Source: Aliivibrio sp. EL58
GTDB lineage: Bacteria > Pseudomonadota > Gammaproteobacteria > Enterobacterales > Vibrionaceae
DNA: 64,000 nt
Direction: 5' to 3'
Assembly (NCBI RefSeq): GCF_900312675.1
Contig: NZ_OMPC01000006.1
Coordinates: forward strand, 186,001-250,000
Made by a program: the position numbers and the translations under genes. Positions 23,221 through 35,113 of the stretch are shown in pieces. Numbering within the stretch: the first letter of the stretch is position 1; each line of letters begins with the position of its first letter. The notes under the pieces were generated by a model. It was not told where the DNA came from. It made no database searches and saw only the letters and a program-made list of their open reading frames with translations.

Positions 23221-24846
23221 CTATTCCCCCGTATACACAATCATCACTTTATCTGATTCATTTTTGCGTATAACAGCATAATAAGGCTCTTGTTTAACGA
23301 CTTGATAATCACCTTGTACTATCGCGGAATGATTCCCTCTAAAAGAGAGTAATTTCTTCCAATGAGAACGCAAAGACCAATATTGGCCTGTCGCATCTTC
23401 CCAATTCATCATGCTATATAAGTCACCAGGCTTGGCACTTTCATCGCCATACCAGATGGAAACACTGCCATTAGACAGTAACAAGGTCGAGGCAGCATCT
23501 CGATACTGTGCATAATTGTCAGTCGTTAATTCTGGTTGTTTATCTTTATCAAACCAAGTGAGTGCATGTATTGGCGCTTTATCTTGTGCATTAGTTTGAT
23601 CATTTAACGGTAAGCATTGGGATTCAATAGTATGAATTTGGGGAATAAAATGATTTTGGTTTTCTAAATCAACAATAATAAATGAAGAACCTTCAAGCGC
23701 TTTGTATTGATTGTCTTTCTTCCACGCTTCAAGTGCTTTGCTGCCTTGAGCTTCAAACTGTTTGGTTAATTGTGGTGTAGATTGGGATAAAACAAGCCCA
23801 TCAATACCAAATTTAGACACCCATGACGTTACCCACTGAGTTAATAGCGCGTCTTTCTTTTTACTTTCTTGAGTCACTTCTGTGGTCGGTTTATTGATAA
23901 AAAACTCTGGCGTCGACACGGTTCCTTCATACTTCAGATCAGACCAATCAGAAGACCACCACTGTGGAATTTGACCACTCTCATCGTTAAATGCATCAAG
24001 ATAATGAGTTAGATTTTGCCCTTCTTTTGGTTGCCAATCATTCCAATAACTTGGTAGTTCACTGCCATCTTGCGGTTGAACCGTAAATTGCTGTAGATCG
24101 GCAAGGCTTGGCTTGGAAGGTGCTGAATCAATACTCCACACCACTCGCATTCCCAATTGATGAGCAGAATCTATAAAGCTCCTCATCTCTTGTTCGCTAC
24201 CCATGTTGGTATCAAGCTGAGTCCAATCTAGTGTTGCTCCGCCTGCATATGGGTATTCAGGTGTGTTTCCATCTTTACCAGGAAGCCAACCGTGAACTTG
24301 TTCTAATGGCGTCGAAAGCCACAATACATCAACACCTAACTCAGCCAAATAATCTAACTTCTTCGTTAAGCCTGCGATATCACCGCCTTTAAAGCCTTGA
24401 GCTGATGTTTGACGACCATAACTGTGGTCATTCCAACTGTTTCCATTATAAAAACGATCAGTGGCGATATGATAAAACGTGGCACTCTGCCATTGAAAAT
24501 CAATCTTCTCTTTTTCTGATTCTAATACTGATATAGATTCTAATAAAAGTAATCCACCACTATGACGGCTTGGCGTTAATGTTATCTGGCCGTCTTTAAC
24601 CTGAGCAATATCGCCAGAGTAAGCATCTGTAACCACATCACCTTCAGACCACAGTTCAGAAACCGTCACTGTAACAGGCTGAATACCTAATGAAGGACAT
24701 ACAGTCTCTTTATGAATAGTTTGATCTGCTGAAGTAACCTCAGTTGTTATAGAAGCGTTTGAATTATCCGTAGATGGTAACGAGGTACTTTGACACCCGG
24801 CCAGAAAAGAAAGAGAGATAAACGTTGCACACACAGATAATTTCAT
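23221..24846 (-). CDS. MalS-like GH13 lipoprotein, probably catalytically dead
   Basis: A 541-aa lipoprotein precursor: ATG 24846 begins a signal peptide ending in the lipobox LAGC. From about residue 120 it aligns by eye with E. coli periplasmic alpha-amylase MalS: FYHIATDRFYNGN, DHSYGR, GGDIAGLTKKLDYLAELGV, YGDES and MNWEDATG. The four catalytic GH13 regions are changed. The DVVMNH region reads VVWSIDS, the nucleophile region GFRVDTAK reads GLVLSQST (Asp to Ser), the acid/base region GEAWG reads VDLENQ, and the SSHD region reads FDKDK. The fold seems kept but activity is unlikely; it may bind glucan. avtA, the neighbour of malS in E. coli, lies 3.4 kb away. Confidence 0.82.
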   Translation of the reverse strand: MKLSVCATFISLSFLAGCQSTSLPSTDNSNASITTEVTSADQTIHKETVCPSLGIQPVTVTVSELWSEGDVVTDAYSGDIAQVKDGQITLTPSRHSGGLLLLESISVLESEKEKIDFQWQSATFYHIATDRFYNGNSWNDHSYGRQTSAQGFKGGDIAGLTKKLDYLAELGVDVLWLSTPLEQVHGWLPGKDGNTPEYPYAGGATLDWTQLDTNMGSEQEMRSFIDSAHQLGMRVVWSIDSAPSKPSLADLQQFTVQPQDGSELPSYWNDWQPKEGQNLTHYLDAFNDESGQIPQWWSSDWSDLKYEGTVSTPEFFINKPTTEVTQESKKKDALLTQWVTSWVSKFGIDGLVLSQSTPQLTKQFEAQGSKALEAWKKDNQYKALEGSSFIIVDLENQNHFIPQIHTIESQCLPLNDQTNAQDKAPIHALTWFDKDKQPELTTDNYAQYRDAASTLLLSNGSVSIWYGDESAKPGDLYSMMNWEDATGQYWSLRSHWKKLLSFRGNHSAIVQGDYQVVKQEPYYAVIRKNESDKVMIVYTGE

Positions 24847-24941
24847 CGAAACCAGCGGCCTAATAAAAAAGAAGAACATCAATTGTAGTCACTGTTAGTC
24901 ATATAATTAACCTCTAATTTTCGAAAATACGAGATCTAGAC

Positions 24942-24970
24942 AAAAAAATACCCCGCAAAAGCGAGGCATT
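24942..24970 (-). terminator. terminator of glyQS
   Basis: On the minus strand ATGCCTCGC pairs with GCGGGGTAT around TTTT, followed by T7. It lies 20 bp beyond the glyS stop. Confidence 0.82.
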
Positions 24971-24990
24971 TCATGAAATAGAGTTATTTC

Positions 24991-27072
24991 TTATTTTTGA
25001 AGAAGAGAAATATCCGCAATATCTAAGAACAGATTACGAAGCTTGTTAAGCAGCGTTAAGCGGTTAATCTTAAGTGCTTCATCATCAGCCATAACCATTA
25101 CACCATCAAAGAAGGCATCAACAGGTTCACGTAACTCAGCTAAACGACTTAGTGCTTCTTGATAGTTACCTGCAGCAAATACAGGCTCTAGTGCTTCAGC
25201 TAGGATCTCTACTTTCTCAGCCAATACTTTCTCTGCACCTTCTTGAAGAAGAGCAAGATCGATTTCTTGAGCCAGTTCACCATCGAATTTCGCAAGGATA
25301 TTACCTACACGCTTATTCGCAGCCGCTAGAGATTCAGCAGCGTCTAGTTCACGGAAGTGAGATACCGCTTTCACACGCTTATCAAAATCAGCAGGCTTAG
25401 TTGGGCGACGAGCAAGTACCGCTTGGATGATGTCTACGCTGAAACCTTCATCTTGGTACCATGCACGGAAACGACCTAGCATGAAATCAATCACGTCAGT
25501 GTCTACATTTGCATTCGTTAGCTTAGTTGACCCATCTTCTAGAGCAAATAGAGATTGCGCTTTAGCCACTAGATCAACTAGGTCTAAGTTGTAATCTTTT
25601 TCAACGATGATTCGTAGGATACCCAGTGCAGCACGACGAAGTGCAAATGGATCAGAACCTTTTGGTGCTTGACCAATGCCGAAGATACCCACAAGTGTAT
25701 CTAGTTTATCTGCCATTGCTACTGATGCAGATACGTCAGTACTTGGTAGATCATCACCAGCGAAACGAGGCATGTATTGCTCGTAAAGCGCTAATGCAAC
25801 TTGTGCATCTTCACCATCGTGAGTTGCATAGTGCATACCCATAACACCTTGAGTATCTGTAAATTCAAATACCATTGATGTCATTAAGTCACATTTAGCA
25901 AGTAGACCTGCACGTTGAGATTTCTCAACATCCGCACCAATTTGCTCTGCGATGTAGCCAGCAAGCTCAGTAATACGGTCTGTTTTGTCTTTAATTGTGC
26001 CCAATTGCTTTTGGAAGATAGCTTGTTCTAATTCAGGCAGACGGTCGATAAGCGGACGCTTACGGTCTGTATTGAAGAAGAACTCAGCATCAGCAAGACG
26101 CGGACGAACCACTTTCTCATTACCTTCGATAATGTGACGAGGCTCTTTAGATTCGATGTTAGTAACAAAGATGAAGTTAGGAAGTAGGTTCTTCTCTTGA
26201 TCATATACTGGGAAGTATTTTTGATCGCCCTTCATTGTGTAAACTAGCGCTTCAGAAGGAACGTTTAAGAACTCTTGCTCGAACTTAGCGGTTAATACAA
26301 CAGGCCATTCAACCAGAGACGTTACTTCTTCAACTAATTCATCTTCTAGATCTGCAATACCACCAACTTCTTGAGCTGCTTTTTGAGCATCAGCAAGGAT
26401 GATCGCTTTACGCGCATCGTAGTCAGCCATTACTTTACCGCGCTCTTCTAAGATAGCAGGGTATTGGTCAGCAGAATCAATCGTAAACTCGCTTTCACCC
26501 ATGAAACGGTGACCACGGATAGTACGAGTAGAAGCAACACCTAGGATAGAGCCTTCAACTAATTCGTCACCCAATAGGATAGTCAGTGTTTTCACTGGAC
26601 GAATGAATTGAATGTCTGAGTTACCCCAACGCATTGCTTTAGGAATTGGTAAGCCAGCAAGTGCTTTTGCTGCTAATTCAACAACAAGCTCTTGTACCGG
26701 TTGGCCTTTAACTGCTTCTTTATGAAGTAACCATTCGCCTTTGTCTGTTTTTAGACGCTCAGCTTGTTCTACAGTAATACCATTACCACGAGCCCAACCT
26801 TGAGCCGCTTTAGTCGGGTTACCGTCAGCATCAAACGCAGAAGCAATTGCAGGACCACGCTTTTCAACGATTTTATCTGCTTGGCCTTCGTCTAATTCAG
26901 CCACTTTAAGCGCTAAACGACGAGGGGTTGCGTACCATTTAACACCTTGGTGTGCTAAATCTGCCGCTTTAAGACCAGCTTCAAAGTTAGCAGCAAACGC
27001 TTCAGCTAATGAACGAAGTGCTTTTGGTGGAAGCTCTTCAGTACCTAATTCGATTAGAAAATTCTTCGCCAT
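24991..27072 (-). CDS. glyS: glycyl-tRNA synthetase beta subunit GlyS
   Basis: Beta subunit of the heterotetrameric bacterial glycyl-tRNA synthetase; it binds tRNA and supports the alpha-subunit active site. It is 693 aa, close to the E. coli length. It opens with [13 protein letters not shown], the family signature, and contains [14 protein letters not shown] and [12 protein letters not shown]. The C-terminal helical anticodon-binding part ends [13 protein letters not shown]. It starts two bases after the glyQ stop and so is co-translated. Confidence 0.97.
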   Translation of the reverse strand: MAKNFLIELGTEELPPKALRSLAEAFAANFEAGLKAADLAHQGVKWYATPRRLALKVAELDEGQADKIVEKRGPAIASAFDADGNPTKAAQGWARGNGITVEQAERLKTDKGEWLLHKEAVKGQPVQELVVELAAKALAGLPIPKAMRWGNSDIQFIRPVKTLTILLGDELVEGSILGVASTRTIRGHRFMGESEFTIDSADQYPAILEERGKVMADYDARKAIILADAQKAAQEVGGIADLEDELVEEVTSLVEWPVVLTAKFEQEFLNVPSEALVYTMKGDQKYFPVYDQEKNLLPNFIFVTNIESKEPRHIIEGNEKVVRPRLADAEFFFNTDRKRPLIDRLPELEQAIFQKQLGTIKDKTDRITELAGYIAEQIGADVEKSQRAGLLAKCDLMTSMVFEFTDTQGVMGMHYATHDGEDAQVALALYEQYMPRFAGDDLPSTDVSASVAMADKLDTLVGIFGIGQAPKGSDPFALRRAALGILRIIVEKDYNLDLVDLVAKAQSLFALEDGSTKLTNANVDTDVIDFMLGRFRAWYQDEGFSVDIIQAVLARRPTKPADFDKRVKAVSHFRELDAAESLAAANKRVGNILAKFDGELAQEIDLALLQEGAEKVLAEKVEILAEALEPVFAAGNYQEALSRLAELREPVDAFFDGVMVMADDEALKINRLTLLNKLRNLFLDIADISLLQK

Positions 27073-27074
27073 GA

Positions 27075-28007
27075 TTACTTCTCCTCAGTTGCTGTCGGTT
27101 TATTAGAACGACACATAGGGAAGCCTAATGCTTCACGTGATGCATAGTATGCTTCTGCAACCGATTTAGTTAAGTTACGAATACGAAGAATGTAACGTTG
27201 GCGCTCAGTTACTGAGATCGCTTTACGAGCATCTAACAGGTTGAATGCATGACCTGCTTTTAGAATGCGCTCGTACGCTGGAAGAGGTAGCGGCTTTTCA
27301 AGCTCAAGCAACTCTTTACACTCTTTCTCACACTGATCGAAGAAACCAAATAGGAAATCAACGTCTGCGTGTTCAAAGTTGTACGTAGATTGCTCAACTT
27401 CGTTTTGGTGGAAAATGTCACCGTAAGTAACCACACCTTGAGGGCCGTTGTTCCATACAAGATCGTAAACCGAATCTACTTCTTGGATGTACATAGCAAG
27501 ACGCTCAATACCGTAAGTGATTTCACCAGTAACTGGTTTACACTCAAGGCCACCAACTTGTTGGAAGTAGGTAAATTGCGTTACTTCCATACCATTTAGC
27601 CAGATTTCCCAGCCTAGACCCCAAGCGCCCAATGTTGGGTTTTCCCAGTTGTCTTCTACGAAACGAATATCATGAACAAGAGGATCGATACCAAGCACTT
27701 CTAAAGAACCTAAGTACAGCTCTTGAATGTTATCTGGAGAAGGCTTTAACGCTACCTGAAATTGATAGTAGTGCTGCAGACGGTTAGGGTTTTCACCATA
27801 ACGGCCATCCGTAGGACGACGAGATGGTTGAACATAAGCGGTAGCCATTGGCTCTGGGCCAAGTGCACGCAGACATGTCATTGGGTGAGACGTACCTGCG
27901 CCCACTTCCATATCTAATGGCTGTACAATCGTACAACCCTGTTGTGCCCAATAATCCTGCAGCGCGAGGATCATTCCCTGGAAGGTTTTGATATCGTATT
28001 TTTGCAT
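27075..28007 (-). CDS. glyQ: glycyl-tRNA synthetase alpha subunit GlyQ
   Basis: Catalytic alpha subunit that forms glycyl-adenylate and charges tRNA-Gly together with GlyS. It is 310 aa, usual length. Strong blocks are [18 protein letters not shown], the [26 protein letters not shown] stretch (class II active site) and [18 protein letters not shown]. It is the first gene of glyQS. The preceding ~200 bp contain no T-box-like leader, as expected for a gamma-proteobacterium. Confidence 0.97.
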   Translation of the reverse strand: MQKYDIKTFQGMILALQDYWAQQGCTIVQPLDMEVGAGTSHPMTCLRALGPEPMATAYVQPSRRPTDGRYGENPNRLQHYYQFQVALKPSPDNIQELYLGSLEVLGIDPLVHDIRFVEDNWENPTLGAWGLGWEIWLNGMEVTQFTYFQQVGGLECKPVTGEITYGIERLAMYIQEVDSVYDLVWNNGPQGVVTYGDIFHQNEVEQSTYNFEHADVDFLFGFFDQCEKECKELLELEKPLPLPAYERILKAGHAFNLLDARKAISVTERQRYILRIRNLTKSVAEAYYASREALGFPMCRSNKPTATEEK

Positions 28008-28225
28008 AATTTAATTCGCGCGATGGTTGATAAATATAACCAAGAAGTATACCTCGCTGACCCCTTTGGGAGTAGCAAAAATAAGCACTTTATGAAAAAT
28101 CACGTTGAGTTTACGGCCTAAGCAATGAAATAAGGGCTTATCTTGGCTCTTTATCTCTGTTTGGTGTTGAGGTATGTTGTTAAAACAATCAGTACATCCA
28201 CTCTCTAATTATCACGGTAGTCGTA

Positions 28226-29473
28226 ATGAAGTTTACTCAATTTGGCGAAAAATTTACTCGTTACAGCGGGATCACCCAATTAATGGATGACCTAAATGAT
28301 GGCTTACGCACCCCTGGCGCGATCATGCTCGGTGGCGGTAACCCTGCAGGCATTCCCGCCATGCTCGACTACTTTAAAGGCGCCTCACAAAAAATGCTCG
28401 ATTCAGGTGAATTGGTAGCAGCAATGGCCAACTATGATGGCCCGCAAGGCAAAGACAGCTTTGTGAAAGCGTTGGCTAATTTACTTAAAGAAACCTACGG
28501 TTGGGATATCAGCTCTAAAAACATCAGCCTAACCAATGGTTCTCAAAGTGCATTTTTTAGCTTATTCAATTTATTAGCAGGTACTTATGCTGATGGCTCT
28601 AAAAAGAAAATTTTATTGCCTCTTGCGCCTGAATACATTGGTTATGCGGATTCTGAATTAGAAGTTGATAGCTTCATTTCTTATCGTCCAGAGATTGAAT
28701 TGCTCGACAACGGTTTGTTTAAATACCATGTCGATTTTAGCCAACTAAAAGTTGATGATTCTGTTGGGGCTATCTGTATTTCTCGCCCTACAAATCCGAC
28801 AGGCAATGTAATTACTGATGATGAAGTGATTAAACTGGATAAACTAGCGCGTGAAAATAATATTCCATTAATTCTCGATAATGCTTATGGCACCCCTTTC
28901 CCGAATATTATCTTTGAAGAAGTCACGCCATTTTGGAATGAAAATACCATTCTTTGTATGAGCCTTTCTAAATTAGGTTTACCGGGCTTACGCTGTGGCA
29001 TCGTGATTGCCAATGAGAAAATGACAGAAGCGATGACCAATCTAAACGGCATTATCAGTTTAGCGCCGGGAAGTATGGGACCTGCTATTGGTCTGCACAT
29101 GATTGAGTCGGGTGATTTATTGCGTTTAAGTGAAGACGTAATACAGCCGTTCTACCGTCACAAATCTCAAGCTGCCGTTAAGATGCTACAAACGGCGATT
29201 ACCGATCCTCGCTTTCGAATTCACAAACCAGAAGGCGCTATTTTCTTGTGGTTATGGTTTGATGAACTGCCAATCACCACAATGGAACTATACAAACGCT
29301 TGAAAGCACGCGGCGTATTAATTGTCCCTGGTGAATACTTCTTTATTGGCCAAGACGACAGCTGGGATCATGCTCACCAATGCTTACGTATGAACTACGT
29401 ACAAGATGAAGCCATGATGCAAAAAGGCATCGATATCATTGCTGAAGAAGTGTTGAAGGCGTATTCAGAGTAG
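28226..29473 (+). CDS. avtA: valine-pyruvate aminotransferase AvtA
   Basis: PLP-dependent transaminase interconverting valine plus pyruvate with 2-ketoisovalerate plus alanine. It is 415 aa, the E. coli length. The PLP lysine is in SLSKLGLPGLRCG (about residue 250), with RPTNPTGNV and LDNAYGTPFPN before it, and a carboxylate-binding arginine in HQCLRMNY near the end. Start ATG 28226, divergent from glyQ. It may matter here because the ilv operon of this window lacks ilvE. Confidence 0.95.
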   Translation: MKFTQFGEKFTRYSGITQLMDDLNDGLRTPGAIMLGGGNPAGIPAMLDYFKGASQKMLDSGELVAAMANYDGPQGKDSFVKALANLLKETYGWDISSKNISLTNGSQSAFFSLFNLLAGTYADGSKKKILLPLAPEYIGYADSELEVDSFISYRPEIELLDNGLFKYHVDFSQLKVDDSVGAICISRPTNPTGNVITDDEVIKLDKLARENNIPLILDNAYGTPFPNIIFEEVTPFWNENTILCMSLSKLGLPGLRCGIVIANEKMTEAMTNLNGIISLAPGSMGPAIGLHMIESGDLLRLSEDVIQPFYRHKSQAAVKMLQTAITDPRFRIHKPEGAIFLWLWFDELPITTMELYKRLKARGVLIVPGEYFFIGQDDSWDHAHQCLRMNYVQDEAMMQKGIDIIAEEVLKAYSE

Positions 29474-29622
29474 ATAAACTGTACTCATGACTCATTGCTT
29501 TTCCATCACCAACAAATGGCAATATCAAGTGTTGAATGATCATCAATGACAAACAGCATTGGTGATTCCAAAGCAATAAGTCATCACTATTTCTAATACC
29601 CGCGGTAATAAAATACAGACAT

Positions 29623-29648
29623 AAAAAAGGCGCTATCACAGCGCCTTC
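29623..29648. terminator. terminator between avtA and the ibp gene
   Basis: AAGGCGCT and AGCGCCTT pair around ATCAC with flanking A and T runs, between convergent genes. Confidence 0.75.
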
Positions 29649-29673
29649 ATTTCAAATTTTTACCAATATACGA

Positions 29674-30108
29674 TTAGCTTTCCAGTAAGTTACTGCCGTT
29701 AATAGCAATCTTACGTGGTTGCATCGCTTCTGGAATTTCACGTTCTAAATCAACATGCAGTAAACCATTCTCCATGGTTGCGCCCACCACTTTCACGTAA
29801 TCCGCTAACTGGAATTTACGCTCAAAGTTACGCTCTGCAATACCTTGGTATAAATAGGTTTTAGTTTCATCAGCGTCAGGACGTTCACCACGTACAATCA
29901 GCATATTTTCGTGTTGAGTTAAATCGATTTGTTCTTCAGCAAAACCCGCCACCGCCATGGTTATACGGTAGTTATGTTCAGATTTTTGCTCGATGTTGTA
30001 CGGAGGGTAACCGCCATTTGTTTTTGCCGTGTTATTTTCCATTAGATTGAAAAGACGATCAAAACCAATTGCTGAACGGTACAGTGGAGTGAAATCTACA
30101 TTACGCAT
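29674..30108 (-). CDS. ibpA: small heat-shock protein, IbpA/B type
   Basis: ATP-independent holdase that binds aggregating proteins during heat stress. It is 144 aa from ATG 30108; the upstream extension to 30144 would run through the regulatory leader and is rejected. The alpha-crystallin domain (about residues 35-125) shows [28 protein letters not shown] and the conserved [17 protein letters not shown]. The IxI-like C-terminal motif may be RKIAING. A ROSE-type thermometer overlaps its ribosome binding site. Only one ibp gene is present here; ibpA versus ibpB cannot be separated. Confidence 0.92.
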   Translation of the reverse strand: MRNVDFTPLYRSAIGFDRLFNLMENNTAKTNGGYPPYNIEQKSEHNYRITMAVAGFAEEQIDLTQHENMLIVRGERPDADETKTYLYQGIAERNFERKFQLADYVKVVGATMENGLLHVDLEREIPEAMQPRKIAINGSNLLES

Positions 30109-30165
30109 AATACTATCCTTTACTTTAAGCAATAGTGAGCACAACTACCCCAAACTTGGGTCCTT
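30109..30165 (-). promoter_or_regulatory. probable ROSE-type RNA thermometer of the ibp gene
   Basis: On the minus strand UUGCUU (30133-30128) lies 6 nt before AAGGAU (30121-30116), the ribosome site. Pairing gives the ROSE arrangement: the UUGCU strand faces the AGGA sequence with a G-G opposition in the middle. An upstream hairpin CCCAAG/UUUGGG adds the extra stem seen in ROSE leaders. Seen by eye only, not folded by computer. Confidence 0.65.
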
Positions 30166-30291
30166 AGTTGACTCTATCAAATTATAAGACTTTCCATTTT
30201 GGACAAGTCATTTTCAAAAGACCCTTTCGGCATCCTCTTCATAACTAGATATGCGGCTCAGTGGGTTTACTTTCAAGAGAATAGACAAAAA

Positions 30292-30318
30292 AAAGCACCG
30301 CTAATTAGCAGTGCTTTC
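30292..30318 (-). terminator. terminator downstream of gyrB
   Basis: AAGCACCGCTAATTAGCAGTGCTT is a near-perfect palindrome, followed on the minus strand by T8. It ends the dnaA-dnaN-recF-gyrB transcript, beyond the palindromic repeat. Confidence 0.85.
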
Positions 30319-30353
30319 TAATAACTCTAAATTCTAAGTTGAGATAAATTGCC

Positions 30354-30437
30354 GCTGTAATCGCTTAGTTCAAGGAGAAGGCGCGGAGCTTATGAATATA
30401 AGCGAGCACCTTCGACGCAGAAATTAGTGATTACAGC
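30354..30437. repeat. 84 bp palindromic intergenic repeat
   Basis: The ends are inverted (GCTGTAATCGCTTA against TTAGTGATTACAGC), and an inner dyad GAAGGCGC...GCTTAT-GAAT-ATAAGC...CCTTC lies in the centre. It has no open frame and sits in the 3' untranslated region of gyrB, before the terminator. It looks like a dispersed ERIC/REP-type element of Vibrionaceae, though I cannot confirm copies elsewhere from this window. Confidence 0.75.
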
Positions 30438-30452
30438 AAATATTTACTCAGC

Positions 30453-32873
<2,421 letters not shown>

Positions 32874-32887
32874 TTACTCTCGCGTTT

Positions 32888-33967
32888 TTATCCTTGGGCT
32901 ATTTTGCCATGTTCTATCTTGAACATCTTGCTTTCTTCATCATGCATATCTGCAATCTGATCAGCAGTTATTGAACTAATAAACACCTGTGCCTTCGTCT
33001 GTTTCAAATATTGAGCCAGCAATTGGCGACGGTGACTATCCAGTTCAGAAGCAAAATCGTCTATTAAATAGATGCACTGCTTTCCTGTTGCCTCAGTTAA
33101 ATGTTGTCCTTGCGCTAATCGTAACGCACATACCATCAACTTAAGTTGACCACGAGACAACACATCCTCAACAGGAGTGCCTGCAACTTTAATTCGTAAG
33201 TCGGCTTTATTTGGGCCGCCGACGGTATAGCCCAGCTGTTTATCTCGCTCAAAGTTTTTCTTGAGCAAATCTGCGTATGGGGTTTCTCTGTCCCAACCGC
33301 GATAGTATGACAGCTTTATGTCATATTCAGGTAAGAATGCCTGACATATTTGTTGAGTCGCTTCAGATATGTGATTGATGTAGTCTACACGCCATTGATC
33401 TATTTTTTCAGCCAATTGCGCCAGTTCTAAATCCCAGTAGCTTAACTCTCGATAACTGTGTGCCGTTTTTAATAATGCGTTACGTTGTTTAGTTAGTCGC
33501 TTCACTCGACTCCATGCTTCATAAAAAGCAGGTTCCACGTGAAACACTCCCCAATCAATAAACGCTCGGCGAAATTTAGGGCCATCAGTAACTAATTCAA
33601 ACCCTTCTGGGTGGATCAGTTGAAGTGGTAAAACCTTGGCTAATTGTGCCAGTTTTTGACCACTTTCTCCGCCTATTTTAACTTCAGTTGTCCCATCACG
33701 CTGTTTATTTATGCCGATTGGCAATTCAAGCTTATCTGGAGTGGTAAAACGTCCATGAATAAAAAGCTCGTCACAGTCATTTCGAATAATTCGACCTGTT
33801 AACGAGCTTTTAAATGAACGACCGTGTCCGAGCAAATATATCGCTTCTAAAACACTGGTTTTGCCACTGCCATTAGCACCAGTAACAAAGTTAAATCCTG
33901 ATGATAATTGAATATCGCACGTCTTTATATTGCGAAAATCATTAATAATTAAGCGTGATAATGGCAT
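32888..33967 (-). CDS. recF: recombination mediator RecF
   Basis: SMC-like ATPase that helps load RecA at single-strand gaps with RecOR. It is 359 aa. The Walker A is GANGSGKTS (about residues 30-38), the signature motif is [18 protein letters not shown], and Walker B is [13 protein letters not shown]. It lies between dnaN (14 nt) and gyrB (17 nt) in one operon. A degenerate parS-like sequence falls within it (33531-33546). Confidence 0.96.
   Translation of the reverse strand: MPLSRLIINDFRNIKTCDIQLSSGFNFVTGANGSGKTSVLEAIYLLGHGRSFKSSLTGRIIRNDCDELFIHGRFTTPDKLELPIGINKQRDGTTEVKIGGESGQKLAQLAKVLPLQLIHPEGFELVTDGPKFRRAFIDWGVFHVEPAFYEAWSRVKRLTKQRNALLKTAHSYRELSYWDLELAQLAEKIDQWRVDYINHISEATQQICQAFLPEYDIKLSYYRGWDRETPYADLLKKNFERDKQLGYTVGGPNKADLRIKVAGTPVEDVLSRGQLKLMVCALRLAQGQHLTEATGKQCIYLIDDFASELDSHRRQLLAQYLKQTKAQVFISSITADQIADMHDEESKMFKIEHGKIAQG
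33531..33546. promoter_or_regulatory. parS: weak parS-like site inside recF (two mismatches)
   Basis: GGTTCCACGTGAAACA differs from parS at positions 1 and 5, while the central CACGTG and the right half are intact. It may be a low-affinity ParB site or chance. Confidence 0.45.
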
Positions 33968-33981
33968 TGAAATTTAATATC

Positions 33982-35082
33982 TTATAGACGAATTGGCATA
34001 ACAACATATTGTGCTTCATCATTAGCGCAATCTTCTACTAACGCACTTGCATTCGCAGTTGTCATTGAGATTCGTACACGCTCACATTTTAATGTATTCA
34101 ATACATCGATAACATAGCTAACATTAAAACCGATCTCGATATCATCGCCCTGGAAATCAACGTCTAAGATTTCTTCTGCTTCTTCTTGCTCAGGGTTATT
34201 TGCAGTAATACGCATTTGGTTGTTCGCTAAATTAACACGAACCCCACGGAATTTCTCATTCGATAAGATCGCCGCTCGAGCAAATGCTTGGCGCAACTCA
34301 TCACAATCCGCTTCTAATGTTTTGTTGCTGCTTTGCGGCATTACACGTCGATAATCAGGAAAACGTCCATCAACAAGCTTAGAAGTAAAAACAAAATTAT
34401 TCACTTCAGCTCGTACATTCGAATTACCAAACTGTAAAGTAACACTCTGATCTGGTGAGTCAAGTAGACGAACCAGCTCTTGGATGCCTTTGCGTGGCAT
34501 GATCACTTGTTGTTCAGGAAGCTCAGACTCTACAGGCATATTACATACTGCCATTCGGTGACCGTCGGTTGCTACAGAACGGAAGATATTGCCTTGCGTT
34601 TCAAACATCATACCATTGAGGTAGTAACGAACATCTTGGTTCGCCATTGAAAATTGTGTGCTTTCAATTAGCTTGCGAAGCTGTGCCTGAGAAAGGGTAA
34701 TTTCTACCTCACTCTGCCAACCTTCAATATTTGGAAAGTCATTAGCCGGTAATGTTGCCAATGTGAATCGACTGCGGCCAGAACGAACTAATACACGATC
34801 GCCTTCCAATATAATAGTAATCGTTGCGCTGTCAGGCAAACCACGACAAATGTCTAGGAACTTACGCGATGGAACCGTCACGGCACCCGCTTCAAAATCA
34901 CCTTCCAGAGTAATTCGACTGATCAGCTCTACTTCTAAATCGGTTGCGGTCATTGAAAGTTGACCATTTTCTACCTGAAGTAAGATATTACCTAAGATTG
35001 GCAATGATGGACGGCCACCTAGGGCACCAGATACTTGTTGCAGTGGCTTTAATAGCAAGCTGCGTTCAATAGAAAATTTCAT
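33982..35082 (-). CDS. dnaN: DNA polymerase III beta sliding clamp
   Basis: Ring-shaped processivity clamp for DNA polymerase III and many repair proteins. It is 366 aa, the canonical length, with the three repeated clamp folds. Recognisable blocks are MKFSIERSLLLKPLQQVSGALGGRPSLPILGN at the start, FTLATLPANDFPN, ATDGHRMA, the SNEKFRGVR segment and the terminal YVVMPIRL. It lies between dnaA and recF, with a 31-nt gap to dnaA. Confidence 0.98.
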   Translation of the reverse strand: MKFSIERSLLLKPLQQVSGALGGRPSLPILGNILLQVENGQLSMTATDLEVELISRITLEGDFEAGAVTVPSRKFLDICRGLPDSATITIILEGDRVLVRSGRSRFTLATLPANDFPNIEGWQSEVEITLSQAQLRKLIESTQFSMANQDVRYYLNGMMFETQGNIFRSVATDGHRMAVCNMPVESELPEQQVIMPRKGIQELVRLLDSPDQSVTLQFGNSNVRAEVNNFVFTSKLVDGRFPDYRRVMPQSSNKTLEADCDELRQAFARAAILSNEKFRGVRVNLANNQMRITANNPEQEEAEEILDVDFQGDDIEIGFNVSYVIDVLNTLKCERVRISMTTANASALVEDCANDEAQYVVMPIRL

Positions 35083-35113
35083 AATACTCGTTTATTTAAA
35101 AGTAGATAATGAC

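Noticed and set aside
30109-30144. Twelve-residue N-terminal extension of the ibp gene
   Set aside because: It would start inside the thermometer hairpin and lacks a ribosome site; the downstream ATG has AAGGA.
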